In this document: piece after piece, positions 20,388 through 31,859 of the stretch | Layout: the number at the start of each line of letters is the position of its first letter | How positions within the stretch are numbered: the first letter of the stretch is position 1 | Assembly: GCA_963921935.1 (NCBI GenBank) | Contig: OY998178.1 | Span: forward strand, 58,935,451 to 58,999,450 | Direction: 5' to 3' | Source: Galeruca laticollis | Taxonomy: Eukaryota > Arthropoda > Insecta > Coleoptera > Chrysomelidae | Length of the DNA stretch: 64,000 nucleotides | Made by a program: the position numbers and the translations under genes | The notes under the pieces: generated by a model | Database searches by the model: none | What the model was told of the DNA's origin: nothing | The model's input: only the letters and a program-made list of their open reading frames with translations

Positions 20388-23300
20388 CTGAAAAATTTGG
20401 TATATTATATAAACAGGTGTATTATTTGATCACTATGTGTAAAACTAACACGGGAAATTTGTAACAGTTAATATAACAAGAGAATGCTTTTTGTATAACT
20501 TTTATAGGTGCATATAAACTATCTTTAGGAGATACTTGATATCCCTATTATTGGGGTCCAGGCATAGGCGGAAATAAGGGGGTATAAGCCCCTCTAACAA
20601 AAATTAACACCCCTCCCCATGATGTATGATCTAGAAAGTAGAGGAAGGTCCTATTCCACCACTGCTAGATTGTTATCCTGCGAAAAATTACGGTGAACAA
20701 AAGCGTCCTTTTTCTAAAACATATTACACAGAATACTAGTGATTGAAGTACAGCATTCGACATGTGAAGAAGAATAAATCTGATATTGAAATGTTTGTTA
20801 GCATATCGCTCTTTATAGGTCGACAAACGCGGACATGATGAAAAGCAATCATAGCTAAACAAAGGAATCTTGTGGAGGAATGTGAGTTGATGTGGGAAAG
20901 TATAACCCTGATTTTGCTGAAATATATAGGAAGAAAATCATTTATACCAGACCTAAATATCAAAAATAATTCATCCAAAATATTGCAAAATTTATTCGTA
21001 AAAAAACTCATCGCCGAAATACTGTGCCTGTGCGTTCGGTATTTAGAAAATTCAAGAATTCAGGAACGATTCTTAAAATGTATCAATGGTTCGGATGAGA
21101 CAACAGCAGAACAACATTCCGTTTTAATTATGGAAGCTTCAGAAGAATTTAAACACGATTCTCTTCCTATTGTAGCAGTCGTACGATGGAGCAGCAGTTA
21201 TGTCGGGTCATGTAAACGGGGTACAGGCTAAAATTCAATTACATTCTGAGAAACTATCTAAATTCATTGCATGGCACATCGCGTAAATTTGATAGTTGAC
21301 GATATGTGCAATATTATTTTCAGCTAAAATTTTCTTCGATTGACCGGAAGCTTTTTACACTCATTTTTCTCAACCTCCAACTCCAACATTTTTTAAGGAT
21401 ATGGCGCGTCATCGTGTGGTATCGAGTGTTGAGTTCAGTGATCAATAGGTTGAAATCAAGCTTCTCCAGCGAAAGTGTGGAAATTGCCACAGCTATTGAC
21501 AAATGACAAATTTTTGTCATTATATTTGGGTGGAGCTGCAGTTTTTATTGACCACCACTACGCCAATTTGTTGAAAATCGATAGAAACACTTAAAAACCG
21601 AAATGAAAGTTATAAAGAATAATTTTACGGCTCAAATATCGGAAAAATCTGAAGAAATTTATAATTTTCTTAACGTGAATGCGAAAACTTTCCAATTTTT
21701 TAACGGTTTTCTTGCGTTTTTTTGGCAGCACTGTCTTACATGAAACTTGGGGCTTAAGCCCTCACTAAACAAGTGGTCTATTTCCGTTTATGCCCAAGTA
21801 CTACATCTCGAAAGCTTTTACTTGAGACTTATATTAATATTCGTATGAGATGTGCTGACAAATTCTTAATTTAAAATTATATAAATTATACTAATTTTTC
21901 AAAAAAAAAACACTAAGCAATTATAAAATCGATTAATTTTCACTAATCATAATTGTTTCCTGAAACGAGTATAAACGAAATTCCTGATCTTGAAATTTCT
22001 CACATAATTAATTGAGAGATAAAAAATGCTAAACCTAATAAACAAGAAGATACGGACCTGGAGTTTTATGTATTTTATTTTGGGGTGAATTTCTCTTAAT
22101 TTCATTCATAATCCAACCTCTAATGGCTTGTGGACTTCTTTTTTCCAACTCGACGCTTTCACGTCGTACACGACCACAATCAGCCAAGGTCGGAATAGAT
22201 TGTTTCATTAAATTTTCCTTAAAATGGTTTTTAACTGCATTTACTTCATCAGATTTCCAGGGTGTTTTTTTGTAAGATGGTAGAAAAGCATCTGTAATAT
22301 TATAAAATTAATTTAAAATATAAAAAAAGTTATTTATATTTACTTATTCTTTCAACAGAAATGCGTGTACTCTCTTTTTTATGAGAAGTATCTTGCTGTA
22401 AATCTGTAACATCAGTTTCCTGTTCAGAGCAATTAAGGTCGCCTTCACATAGACTATCCTGTAAGTTGGGAAGTTCACCTCCTTGAGCCTTTTCTAGCAA
22501 TTTAGAAATTTGTGTGATTTCTCTTGCAACAATGGGTAATCTATAGTGGGATTTATGGATATTTTCCCCATGACCCATATAGTTTGCAAGATCAGAGATT
22601 TCGTCATTATTTAAATTCAGAAGAACCGATCGTGTCGCAATATGTTTGCGTAGGTGAGTACCTCTCAGAAGATCGGGTCTAGATGCACCACATTTTGCTG
22701 CATGAGTACGCAAAAGGGGACAAGCTTCAAGAAATCTATGTCTGCCTTTCCCAGGAACTCCAAAAACATAAATATTTTCTGGAGGTACATTTGCCTTATG
22801 TCTATACTTAAGAATTAGCTGCAAGCTATTAAAAACTAACTTGCAAAGTAAAATGTGTACAGTTCTGCCCAATTTTCCCCTCAACGAAACACGTTTAAAA
22901 TTGCACGCAGCTTGTTTCCCTTCATTGCTTAATGAGTTATAAATATCTTTGTCGGCAACTTTATCTACCCCATGATAGAGCTCAAAGTCCACAATCTTCA
23001 TTCTTTCTACCTCTCCTACTCGTCTTCTATTAAAACAAATTATCCATAATAAGCAATAAGACTGCAACTCTTTCCACACATCATATGCATATCCAAGTGA
23101 AAGTGCTTCAAACGTTTTTTTCATATTCTTCAAAATATACAACAAAAATGCATGGACATCCGAATCTGAGGGTAGCTCGATTTTCTTTTTTCGATCCATA
23201 TTTAATCGAGATTCTAAAGCGGTTTGCGTTATTTCTGCATTAAAGTCCGTTGAAAACAAGGTTAAGAAATCTGTAGTTTTTTTTCTAAGTACCTCATCGC

Positions 23301-26300
23301 CCGCTTTTATACATTCTGAGATGTGAAACTTTGCTAGTTTTTTCAATAGTGTTCCTATATGTAAAGGTACATTGGGCTTGCCCATCAAATTATTTATTTC
23401 ATCATAATTTCCCAACTCTCCAATTGTTTTTATAACAGAATTGAAATGTGTGGGGTCAAATACGTCGCTCATCATCTCAATTGATGTATTATCTTCTTTC
23501 AGGGAAAATAAAAACCGTCCAAGTAGTCTCATCTGAGAACGAATCATTTTATGATGATGTGTTGACCTATATTTCATGCAGAGCTGGTTACAAAATCTTA
23601 TAACTAATTTATCATACCGTATACATTTAACCGCATTGTCTTCACGGAGATACGGAAATATATTATCCCTTACAACCTGACTAGCATCAGGATGTAAAGC
23701 TGCTCGAACTCTTTTACCCATAACCAATATACTTCTGTCTGTTCGCTCAGATGGTTTTAAACATTTGGCAGCATGGTGTCTTAATGTTACTTTAGAAAAA
23801 GTTGCTTTGCATTTTGGACAGCACTCAAAATGTGCTGGGTTTCTTTCAAGATGTGATCGAGGCCTTCTGGTTACAATCAGGTCTCCATTATTATAAGCAC
23901 TGTTTGTATTATACATAAACGATCCCGCACTTCTTAACAAATTTATAATTTTTTTTCTTTCTGGGCAACCTGAAATTCATAAAAACTACTATTAGTTGTG
24001 TAACTTATAGCATATACAGTAGACCAATTACTTGAATTGGTTTGTTTGTCTGTGCGAGGAGCGGAGGATAACAAGACTGGCTGATGGCATCTTCTGACAA
24101 CGTTGACAAATCAACGTCAGTGAAATTTCTTCATAGTCTTTAATTTTTAATTTATGGTAGATTAAGTGAATTTTTTAATATACACAAACTTAACATATAG
24201 TTGGTCACTGAGTGGTGTAGCTTTTTTGAATATAAAAACGATAAATATTTGAACATTGAAGTACTTGTGTTCCATTGTTATTAAGTATTAAAAATTTGGA
24301 ACTTTTTGTATTAAAATGTATTTGTCGTATCCGTTTGTTTTTCAATCATCTTGACTTTTACAATGCTATGCTTCATTGTCGCGACTATGCAGTAAACTAG
24401 TATTACTACTTTCCAAAGAAATTTTGCATAAAAACAAATACAGCTTTAATTGTATATTTTGAATTGTTTTTCGATTTTTTCAGTACAATAAATGGGGGGT
24501 TTTTGCTAAGAAAAATAAACACCTGGTCCGATTGACCTGAAATTTGGAGGGTAACTATGAAATACCATAAAAAGCAAAGTTGATATAGTGCCGTAGTGCG
24601 CTTTTGCCCAGGGGGTGGAAACCACCCCTTCTCGGGGGTGGAAAATAACTTCGGAAATCGATAGGGGGGTTAATTTTAAGCAAAAAGGTCCATATAAACA
24701 TTTTTCGTAAAGTCAATATTTACTGAGTTATTCTTGGTTGAATATGCTCGTTTTTTATGAAAAAAATCACGTTTTTTAACAGTTTTTCTCGTATAAGTCA
24801 ACAATTTGACATGCAAACAACATGAACGTAAAATAATTAAAAAAGTTGAAGTTTTCAAAGAAAGTATACCGTTTATTTTTCAAAGTACTTCAAAAAATCT
24901 TTAAAATGAATCCAGTTTGAAGTCATTAGCATAAAAATTAACGAAGTTCTGATAAAAATTAAATCGAAATTTCACTTTTTCTGAAAAAAAAATCAGCACT
25001 TAAGCTTTTGACTTTTTTGATAAAAATAAAATAAAAAAAAATCCTTCTGCAATTTACTCTATTTATGTGTTAACTATATGTTCTGCAAGTTTAAGCAATT
25101 TAGAGTACATATTTTTGAAAATAGAAAGGTTAAAATGAAAAAAAAATTCAAATTTCAATAAAAATTTGATATTTTTGAAAATAACTTACAAAATATTGAA
25201 GATACGAAAAATATTTTTCACAGAATATTTTGGTTTTTTTTTTCATTTCTGTACGATAAAAATTGACATAGTTATGGCTAGTAGAAGTTTTCTCTTGAGG
25301 GAAATAGTCACGTGTCTGAAGCCTCTTAATCTCAAAAATCTTGAAAATTACCCGTTAAAAAATATTTAAATTTATAGAGCTCATAGCTTTTAAAATTTCC
25401 TTTTAAATGAGACTTGGATTATTATAATAGCTTCAAAATTTCATAATAATACAGTAAATTATTTAATATTAACAGTTATTATTGCGATAACCTCAAAACG
25501 AGTAACAACTCTTTGATTTTTTTACATTATTGAGATAAAAAATGCGTTACTAATATTTAATTGTATGGCTAAAGGACGATGATATTGATTTATCGAAACA
25601 ATTGTCACTTTTTTAGAATTCTCAATAACTTTTATTATATTGTGGAATTAACTAGAGACCGTGAGTTTCATTTAAAAACACTAAACTACTCTGTTAATTT
25701 TTAGATCAAAGTAACATTTTTTTATCTAATTGAAAACTTTCAATTACGTCGTATTGTGTGTGTCCTTCAGGACGCGCACAGCTCTGTTTGTTTCGACCTT
25801 TTTCAAATATTTATTATTTATTAGGGATAGTTTTTAAGGTTTGAATGATTGTAATTAAATATTTATTATACTGTAAAGCATTAAAAACATTTTTATTTAA
25901 AATTTATGCGCAAATCAAAAATATTAAGCTGAAAAAATCATTTTTTTTGCGACAATAAGGGTGGTTTTTAAGGGTTGAAAGAGTGAAACTATTGTTAATT
26001 TTAACTCACAACATACAAATATTAGTGTTTTAAATGAAACTCACGGTTTCTAGTTAATTCCACAATATAATAAACGTTATTTAAAATTCTAAAAAATTGA
26101 CAATTGTTTCGATAAATCAATATCATCGAAACAATTGTCAATTTTTTAGAATTCTAAATAACTTTTATTATATTGTGGAATTAACTAGAAACAGTGAGTT
26201 TCATTTAAAACACTAATATGAGCAGATTCCACGAAGTAAGGGTCGAGACAGTTAATTACATACAAATATATTTATTATACGTATTTAAATTGATTTAGAT

Positions 26301-29300
26301 CGATGTAATATATGTTTTTATGGTTTTTCTATTTTTTAGCATAAGGGGTGGTTTTTACCCCCTAAAAATAAAAAGCGCACCCCAATAGCATATCAACTTT
26401 GATCTAGAGGGTGAAAATAGCTTATTTCCAAATTTTCAACAAAATCGGAGCGGGTGTAAAGAATTCGGAGGTTATACCTTATTTTTCTCCCCATTAAGTG
26501 TACTAATAATAATAATACTATTTTCTATCACCTACCAATATCGTTGTCTTATACATTTTAAGTTTGATTAACATGTGTTGTAGAACATTTTAATTTCGAT
26601 AGTATGGCGTTTACCCCGCTGAACACAAACTGTGATCTGAGGGATTTGTTTAACAAAATATGGTCTAAGCTCTTAAACATTTTAATGGAACAATTAATAA
26701 TGCATTCTAGCTAATTAAAATTTGAAGTCTTGACAAGAAAATATTAGGTGTATTAAGTAAATGTTCTTAATTTACTAGAAAAATACAACTTAGTTAAAAT
26801 TAATTATCCTATATTTTTTTAATATCCTAATGATGCATACTACATACCTTTAGGAAGCAAACTAAAAGCTTTAACTGAATCTTCGTCTTTGTGGACATTT
26901 TCCAAATGTCTAGCTATTTTTGTCACAGTTTTGCAGCAAAATTTACAAAAATACTTTTTTGTGCGTTTATCTGACGATTCAACCTTTGTAATATTAACAA
27001 TGCCAGTGGGATTTACTACTCCAATTTCTTCTTGTATATTTGACAAGGTTTCTGTACTGGAGCTGTTATCTGTTGACAATTCATCTCCATGTAATGTCTT
27101 GTCATCTATAAAAAAGATAAAATAAATCTAGGTTTACCAAAGTTCATTAGGCAACAGTAATATAAAGTTGATATTGAGAAGGACCCTTAGCCATGTATCA
27201 GAATAAAAAAACTAAATAATTAGCACTACATGTTTCTAACTAAGCGTAATTTTTTTTCAAATATCTATACAGGGTCATATCTCGGAATTATTTTATCGTA
27301 CATCTTATGGAAAATACCTGTACAATAAAAGCCAGACAGGAAATTATTTTCAAATTTTTAATTCAATCGCTAGGAGGCATAACTGCTGCACTGCGAGATG
27401 ACATTTTTCTACCTGTTTCAAAATAATGGTGTACTATTTGTTTTAAATTGTGATACCATTCAAGGGAGATTAGTCTCTCGAACAAAACCATTTATATGTA
27501 CATAGCTATAAAATTGTGTCTTTTAAAACACATATCAGTAACTACATCCTCAATTAAATAGTATTTCATAATGTGAATAAAGTAAAAATAGTAAGAAATA
27601 ACTTACTTTTGCTGGACGGGGACGGAACATAATCACTGTCATCATCGGTTGAAAAAGGATCACTTTGTTCGTTATCTAAAAATGAAAATATTGTCATTAT
27701 ATCCTGAATCTGAAAAATATATCATCAAAGAGACAAACGTATTTTTCGGCATCAAGTTTTTCGACACAAGGTGCAAACCTATAATGTCGGACTTCAAAAT
27801 GGGAAGTACCTATGATAATTAAAAAATTAAAGTAAAAAAACTACAATTATTATAAAAACAGTATCCGGTGTAATTAAAGAAGTAATTAGTTCTTTAGAGA
27901 CAGTCCAAAGCCGAAGGCACTTGTTACCGAAATATCCCACTTCTATCAGTGACTAGATAGTCTGTCAAGTACAAATCAATGAGAATATTTCATGAAAATT
28001 TTGTTACTATAAAGGAAACTTTACAAAATATATATCATGGAATCAGAACTTTAATAACCAGACTAGACAAAACGCAAATCAGTTATTTAATTCTACATCA
28101 GAACCAGTCTTTTTGAAATTATGAATAATTTCAAAGTATTTTTCTTTTTCTACGACCTACGACTTGTTTAATTGAACGATCTTTCAGTACTCTAAGTGAA
28201 TGCTTGGTTAAGGTCAATGTTGACCGAGAATCACTTAGTAGATTTATGCTGAATTATTGTACATAGAAACAAAATAGAAACCCATAAAGCACAATTTATC
28301 AAAACAGTACTAGATTAGTTTTTTTTGTTATCTAAATACATATTTTTCCAGATTCAGAGTTTTTAATTGAATAAACAAAGATTTGCTCTGCGTTTTTTAG
28401 ATAGAGTATAATACTTTTAGTTAGATAGATAGATATATTTATCTATTACTCTATAAATATGTTTATTTCTCTGTATGCTTTTTAAGAATAATAATTTTAG
28501 CTCTGACAGAGGTTTACGCCGTAAAAAATTTGCTATCTATTGAGAGAAAATTTACATAGTTGTGTTTTTTAGGTGAAATGTATAATAGGTATGGTTAGTT
28601 TTTGTTTGATATCTAGTACTACGTAAATGTTTCTATGTCCTATCAATATTTTTTTGAATTAAAAAAAATGTATTAAATGTAAAAGATGACGACCTAATTT
28701 TTTTACCGTTCCCCCTGGAATATTTTCTAACCCTCTTTGATTATTTTCTGTCGGCGCCCATGACAGGATGTTTTATTTAAGTTAAGGTAGTTACCTATTC
28801 AACAAAATATTGTACTGTATTAAGACTTCCAAGTACAAATACCATGTGAAAGAAAAAAATATTCTTTACACTTCTTTATATTGATTTTTTATGTAATAAC
28901 GTGTGAGATTCAAATTGTCAATTGAATATTTATTACTACATTATCTGATGTATCTATTAAAAATAATAATTACAATATTTGCGTGTGCATTATGGTATTC
29001 TGAACTGACTTAATTTTTTTTTCAATAAGTTAACCTCTTCTTGTAAACCATATACTGGGTGATTCAGAAGTTATCCGAAAAACTGGTGATATGTGCTCAT
29101 CGACAGCATCAAAAATGTGAACAAATTTTTGCGCCCGCTACTTTTTTAATTTCTTGTTTATAATAGTGATCAAATAACGAAATTATTCTTCAAAACTAGT
29201 GTAACTAAATTTTAATCATTTTAAGACACATTACATTGCTCAGACCTATCTAGCTTTGAGTTTATTTTAAAGTAAAAACGTTGCAAATCTTTTTTGCACT

Positions 29301-31667
29301 GGCGTCGGTTCAATAACAGAACTTCGGAAATTCGTGCGATTCCATTTCTATTATTGTAGTAGACCAGATTACAGCGGCGTCAATGTTGCCACTTGTTACA
29401 TAATCATGGAATTGAACATTATTCATAAAATTGAGTTAAACGATAATGTATAGCATAATTAATAATTGTAACATTTTTTTTCAATTTAGGAATTTGAAGT
29501 TTTTTAACTAATTTGTTTTCTTCTTACTGTAGCGAACCAATTTCACAAACAAATTAAAATTATCATATATTATTTAATGTGCTGACCCCTTTTGGCAATA
29601 AAAAACAGAGCAATATTCAAATAAAAGTCAAAGCACCATCTATGTAAATATTACCGTACTTCTAAAACGTCTTCTGCTTCACTAAGCGGAGAATCCCCTC
29701 GAAAGTTTCGAAGTTATGAGGGATTTTTGATATTTATACAGAGCAAAAATCGAATTTTAAAATTTTTATCTAGGCAAATTAAATATATATATACTCTTAC
29801 AAAATCGACCCCGAAAAAAACTAATTTGGCCCCGAAACGAAGGTAAAGTTTCTGTTTCAGTCCGAATCATATTTTGAGCTATTAAAAAATGCAGAAAACA
29901 ACATGGTCCACTTATTTGTTTCGTATCTTTCGAATCCTTTATACCAGATCCTAATATAAATTATTCGCAGATTCAGGATGAGTTTTTATACAAAATGGTG
30001 AAATTTAGAAATACTCAGTGTCATTATTTTCCAAAATACGGAGTCTCAAAGACGTCCATTTTTTAATTTCCGAATTTTGAATATCTCCACTTTGACGCCC
30101 TGTATCTCAAAAATGTCAACCGTTAGGTTATTCCTGATTGTTTTCCTTATAGATATTACTGTCTAAAAATTTGAGTTCAAATTTTCCATTATAGTTCTAA
30201 CTTTTTTTTGGAAAGAAATTATGTTTTTTGCAATTCTCTCTCTCTATTTAAGTGTGAAAAATTTTTTTATCGAAAAATGTATTGTGACAATCGATTCCTA
30301 ACGCTGGAAAACAACAATTTCCCAAAGAAAAAAATATTTTCACCAATTTTCATCTGGAGTATAGGTATGATTAAACCCAATTTCCCCCCGACTCCATTGG
30401 TGGCCTTTTTAATGACATATCTCTCTTATTTTCGAAGTTTCAAGGGGATGCATAACGTCATAAAAGCATGACGATGATATATTGATAACCAATAATTTTA
30501 GTCTATAGATTTAAGTTTTTGTATTATTTTTTGTTGTTTGTTTTTTGTATGCGATTGAAAATAAAATGACATCCAAAAAATAATAAAAAAAATTTTAACA
30601 TAATTTTCAAGGAAAATAGATAATTTTGGCAGCACTGGACGATAATTTCTTCATTGGGTGGTGGCAACTCAAATATTTTTAAATAATTTTTAGAATACGT
30701 ATTATTAATTTTTTTGCACTACTCTCCAAGAATTATTTTTTTATATTAACCGGTTTCTTATGAATAAAGCAACAAAACAAAATTGAGTAAATAATAGTTT
30801 TAAATATTCAAAAATTCCCTTAGCCAACTTATACGTTAGTGTTTTAATATTATTCATATTATCTGCTTTATCGACGACACGTTTATTTGTACGCCAAACC
30901 AGATGAGATTCGTTCTCCTTTCTAAGTAAGTTAATAAATTATTTTACCAGGGCGCTGCGTTAATAACAAAGGAAATTAGACTCTATTTTGGGAATTTAAA
31001 AATCGAGATTTACATTTTCAATTTCAACAAGTATAATGGTCTATATAACCACTAGTTCGGACAAAATTCTGACTAATGCAAATCTTATTCTTACACGTTT
31101 GAATAATTAGGTATATTTGAATATGGCAATAATTTTTTTTAAATTCTTGAATCATTCCCATTCACATTTTTACCATACCATACAGTTGAATTATTGGATA
31201 TTTGCCAGTGCGTCTTTAATATCTGATAACATAACCGATTAATGTCAAATTATTTTGTTCTGTTCTTCACTATTAATAGAAAGAGAAGCCACTAATAATT
31301 ATGATGGTTATGTTATCAGATATTAATGACGCACGGGTAAAGATCCAATAATTCAACTGTACCTAAAACTATCATTTTTTAAGAAATAATAAGTTTACAT
31401 ACCCATAATTCCCCCACTTTCATCATTATGGATTGAGCTTTCTTCCTCGTCTTCCACTTCTTCTTCCATTACTTCGTTATTACTACTATTTTGAAGTTTT
31501 ATTAGTTTTTGCATTTCTGCTTCAAGATGTTCAATGTTATTAGACTCGAGAACAACAACAACTTCGTAATAAGCTGAGCCCCACCTTGCACAAGTGACAT
31601 TTTTTTTGTTTTTCACCTCATTACAAATATGATAATAATTATCACCAATAAATTTAACCAGGTACAT
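20191..31667 (-). CDS. Intact six-exon gene: zinc-finger / tyrosine-recombinase-like / Myb-SANT-like protein, 882 aa
   Basis: Joined minus-strand exons 31403-31667, 27607-27675, 26848-27105, 22344-23969, 22058-22291 and 20191-20387 give 882 codons plus TAA with no internal stop; every intron is phase 1 with GT...AG. Domains: N-terminal 1-88 with an acidic tail; C2H2 finger 165-183; C2HC-like motif 247-267; tyrosine-recombinase domain ~440-680; Myb/SANT-like repeats ~749-805 and ~820-876. Recombinase residues visible: Arg ~513/514 (FNRRRVGEVERM), Arg 638 in GTHLRKHIAT, His 664 (YMGHGEN), Tyr 673 (SHYRLP). It belongs to an arthropod/metazoan group of Crypton-related or domesticated recombinase proteins that I recognise by pattern. 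Likely nuclear and DNA-binding; catalysis is unproven. All transposon genes around it are broken. Confidence 0.88.
20558..21798 (+). mobile_element. hAT remnant (ZMYM1/TTF-type) inside intron 5
   Basis: The left end GGCATAGGCGGAAATA and the reverse-complemented right end GGGCATAAACGGAAATA form imperfect TIRs, with a second shared block GGGCTTAAGCCCC / GGTATAAGCCCC further in. It sits wholly within the intron between exons 5 and 6 of the recombinase-like gene, in the opposite orientation. No 8-bp duplication is clear. Confidence 0.6.
20870..21345 (+). pseudogene. hAT transposase fragment
   Basis: CLCVRYLENSRIQERFLKCI...SDETTAEQHSV resembles the RNase H-like core of ZMYM1-like hAT transposases. 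After one frameshift QSYDGAAVMSGHVNGVQAKI gives the hallmark YDGA-MSG block, and after another AHRVNLIVDD gives the A-H-x-x-N-L box. N-terminus and C-terminus are missing. Confidence 0.78.
22058..22291 (-). CDS. Exon 5 of the recombinase-like gene (first Myb/SANT-like repeat)
   Basis: 234 bp, residues 740-818. KKTPWKSDEVNAVKNHFKEN...RSPQAIRGWIMNEIKRN has the Trp-Glu-Val and R..Q.I spacing of Myb/SANT-like DNA-binding repeats. Acceptor ATTACAG; donor G|GTCCGT is a weaker match to consensus. Confidence 0.78.
22344..23969 (-). CDS. Exon 4 of the recombinase-like gene (recombinase core)
   Basis: 1,626 bp, residues 198-739. Holds the C2HC-like motif ECCPKCKATFSK...RHHAAKC and the whole recombinase domain: first Arg box ICFNRRRVGEVERMKIVDF, second box LLRGTHLRKHIAT, third box LANYMGHGENIHKSHYRLP with His and Tyr nine residues apart, as usual. 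In the second box the position normally held by His (H-x-x-R) is Thr; I believe this is usual in the family. Acceptor TTTCAG at 23970; donor A|GTAAAT. Confidence 0.88.
25585..25685 (+). repeat. Half unit of the Penelope-like 3' inverted repeat
   Basis: TTATCGAAACAATTGTCA...TTATATTGTGGAATTAACTA...TTTCATTTAAAAACACT, a single arm of the palindrome found at 26023 and at the end of the 9-11 kb copy. Confidence 0.75.
26023..26258. mobile_element. Palindromic Penelope-derived solo unit
   Basis: Two ~90-bp arms meet at CATCGAAAC/GTTTCGATAAATC with almost no spacer (26028-26214). CGAAGTAAGGGTCGAGACAG follows, the same flank seen in inverse at 9043-9088. It contains only the non-coding tail and no ORF, so it behaves like a MITE made from Penelope ends. 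Confidence 0.75.
26848..27105 (-). CDS. Exon 3 of the recombinase-like gene (C2H2 finger)
   Basis: 258 bp. Contains KKYFCKFCCKTVTKIARHLE and NVHKDED: C165-x2-C168...H178-x4-H183, one zinc finger. The exon ends inside ...LLPKG, which continues directly in exon 4 (CPERKKIINLLRSAG). Donor G|GTATGT. Confidence 0.82.
27607..27675 (-). CDS. Exon 2 of the recombinase-like gene
   Basis: 69 bp, TTTTTAG acceptor and A|GTAAGT donor. Encodes NEQSDPFSTDDDSDYVPSP, an acidic Ser-rich linker. Confidence 0.78.
27676..31182. other. First coding intron of the recombinase-like gene, no gene recognised
   Basis: AT-rich. The ORFs here are short and unconvincing. A MITE sits at its 5' end (31183-31359). Confidence 0.5.
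31183..31359. mobile_element. 177-bp palindromic MITE (TA flanks)
   Basis: Same ends as the 15242 element (CAGTTGAATTATTGGAT...), TA outside both ends. The central AATTATTTTGTTCTGTTCTTC segment is in the opposite orientation to that copy. Lies in the first coding intron of the recombinase-like gene. Confidence 0.85.
31403..31667 (-). CDS. Exon 1 (coding) of the recombinase-like gene
   Basis: Residues 1-88. Starts MYLVKFIGDNYYHICNEV and ends in an acidic stretch (EEEVEDEEESS). ATG at 31667-31665 is the first in-frame Met after the acceptor TTTTTTAG at 31676. Donor G|GTATGT at 31402. Confidence 0.8.
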
Positions 31668-31743
31668 TTTTTGTGCTAAAAAAAATAAGAGATGCGTACT
31701 TATAAGAAAGGAATACAATAAATAATAATTAATTTTTTCTTAC

Positions 31744-31855
31744 TTGCAATAATCTCCTTTGCGACGTGCTTTGTTCTGTAACAACCTCTCATCAATATAA
31801 CTAAGTACTGACTGACTTCTAACTTCTATTCAAATTCAACTAACACTTGCACTGA
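31744..31855 (-). promoter_or_regulatory. Predicted 5' UTR exon and start region of the recombinase-like gene
   Basis: A 68-bp intron (31676-31743) with donor CAA|GTAAGAA and acceptor TTTTTTAG separates a non-coding exon from coding exon 1. Near its upstream edge the minus strand shows several TCAGT matches (arthropod initiator-like). No TATA box is obvious. The exact start is inferred. Confidence 0.5.
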
Positions 31856-31859
31856 TTGA

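Larger units (their letters stand above)
24483..26505. repeat. ~2 kb non-coding repeat with inverted ends, inside intron 3
   Basis: The left end reads GTACAATAAATGGGGGG and the right end, inverted, GTACACTTAATGGGGA. Blocks rich in GGGGTGG/CCACCCC occur near 24.6 and 26.35 kb (AGGGGTGGTTTTTACCCCC). Two Penelope-derived units are inserted in it. No coding capacity seen; it resembles widespread insect non-autonomous repeats, class unknown. Confidence 0.4.

Noticed and set aside
30208..30471. 87-codon plus-strand frame inside the first coding intron
   Set aside because: Low-complexity, no splice signals or known domain.
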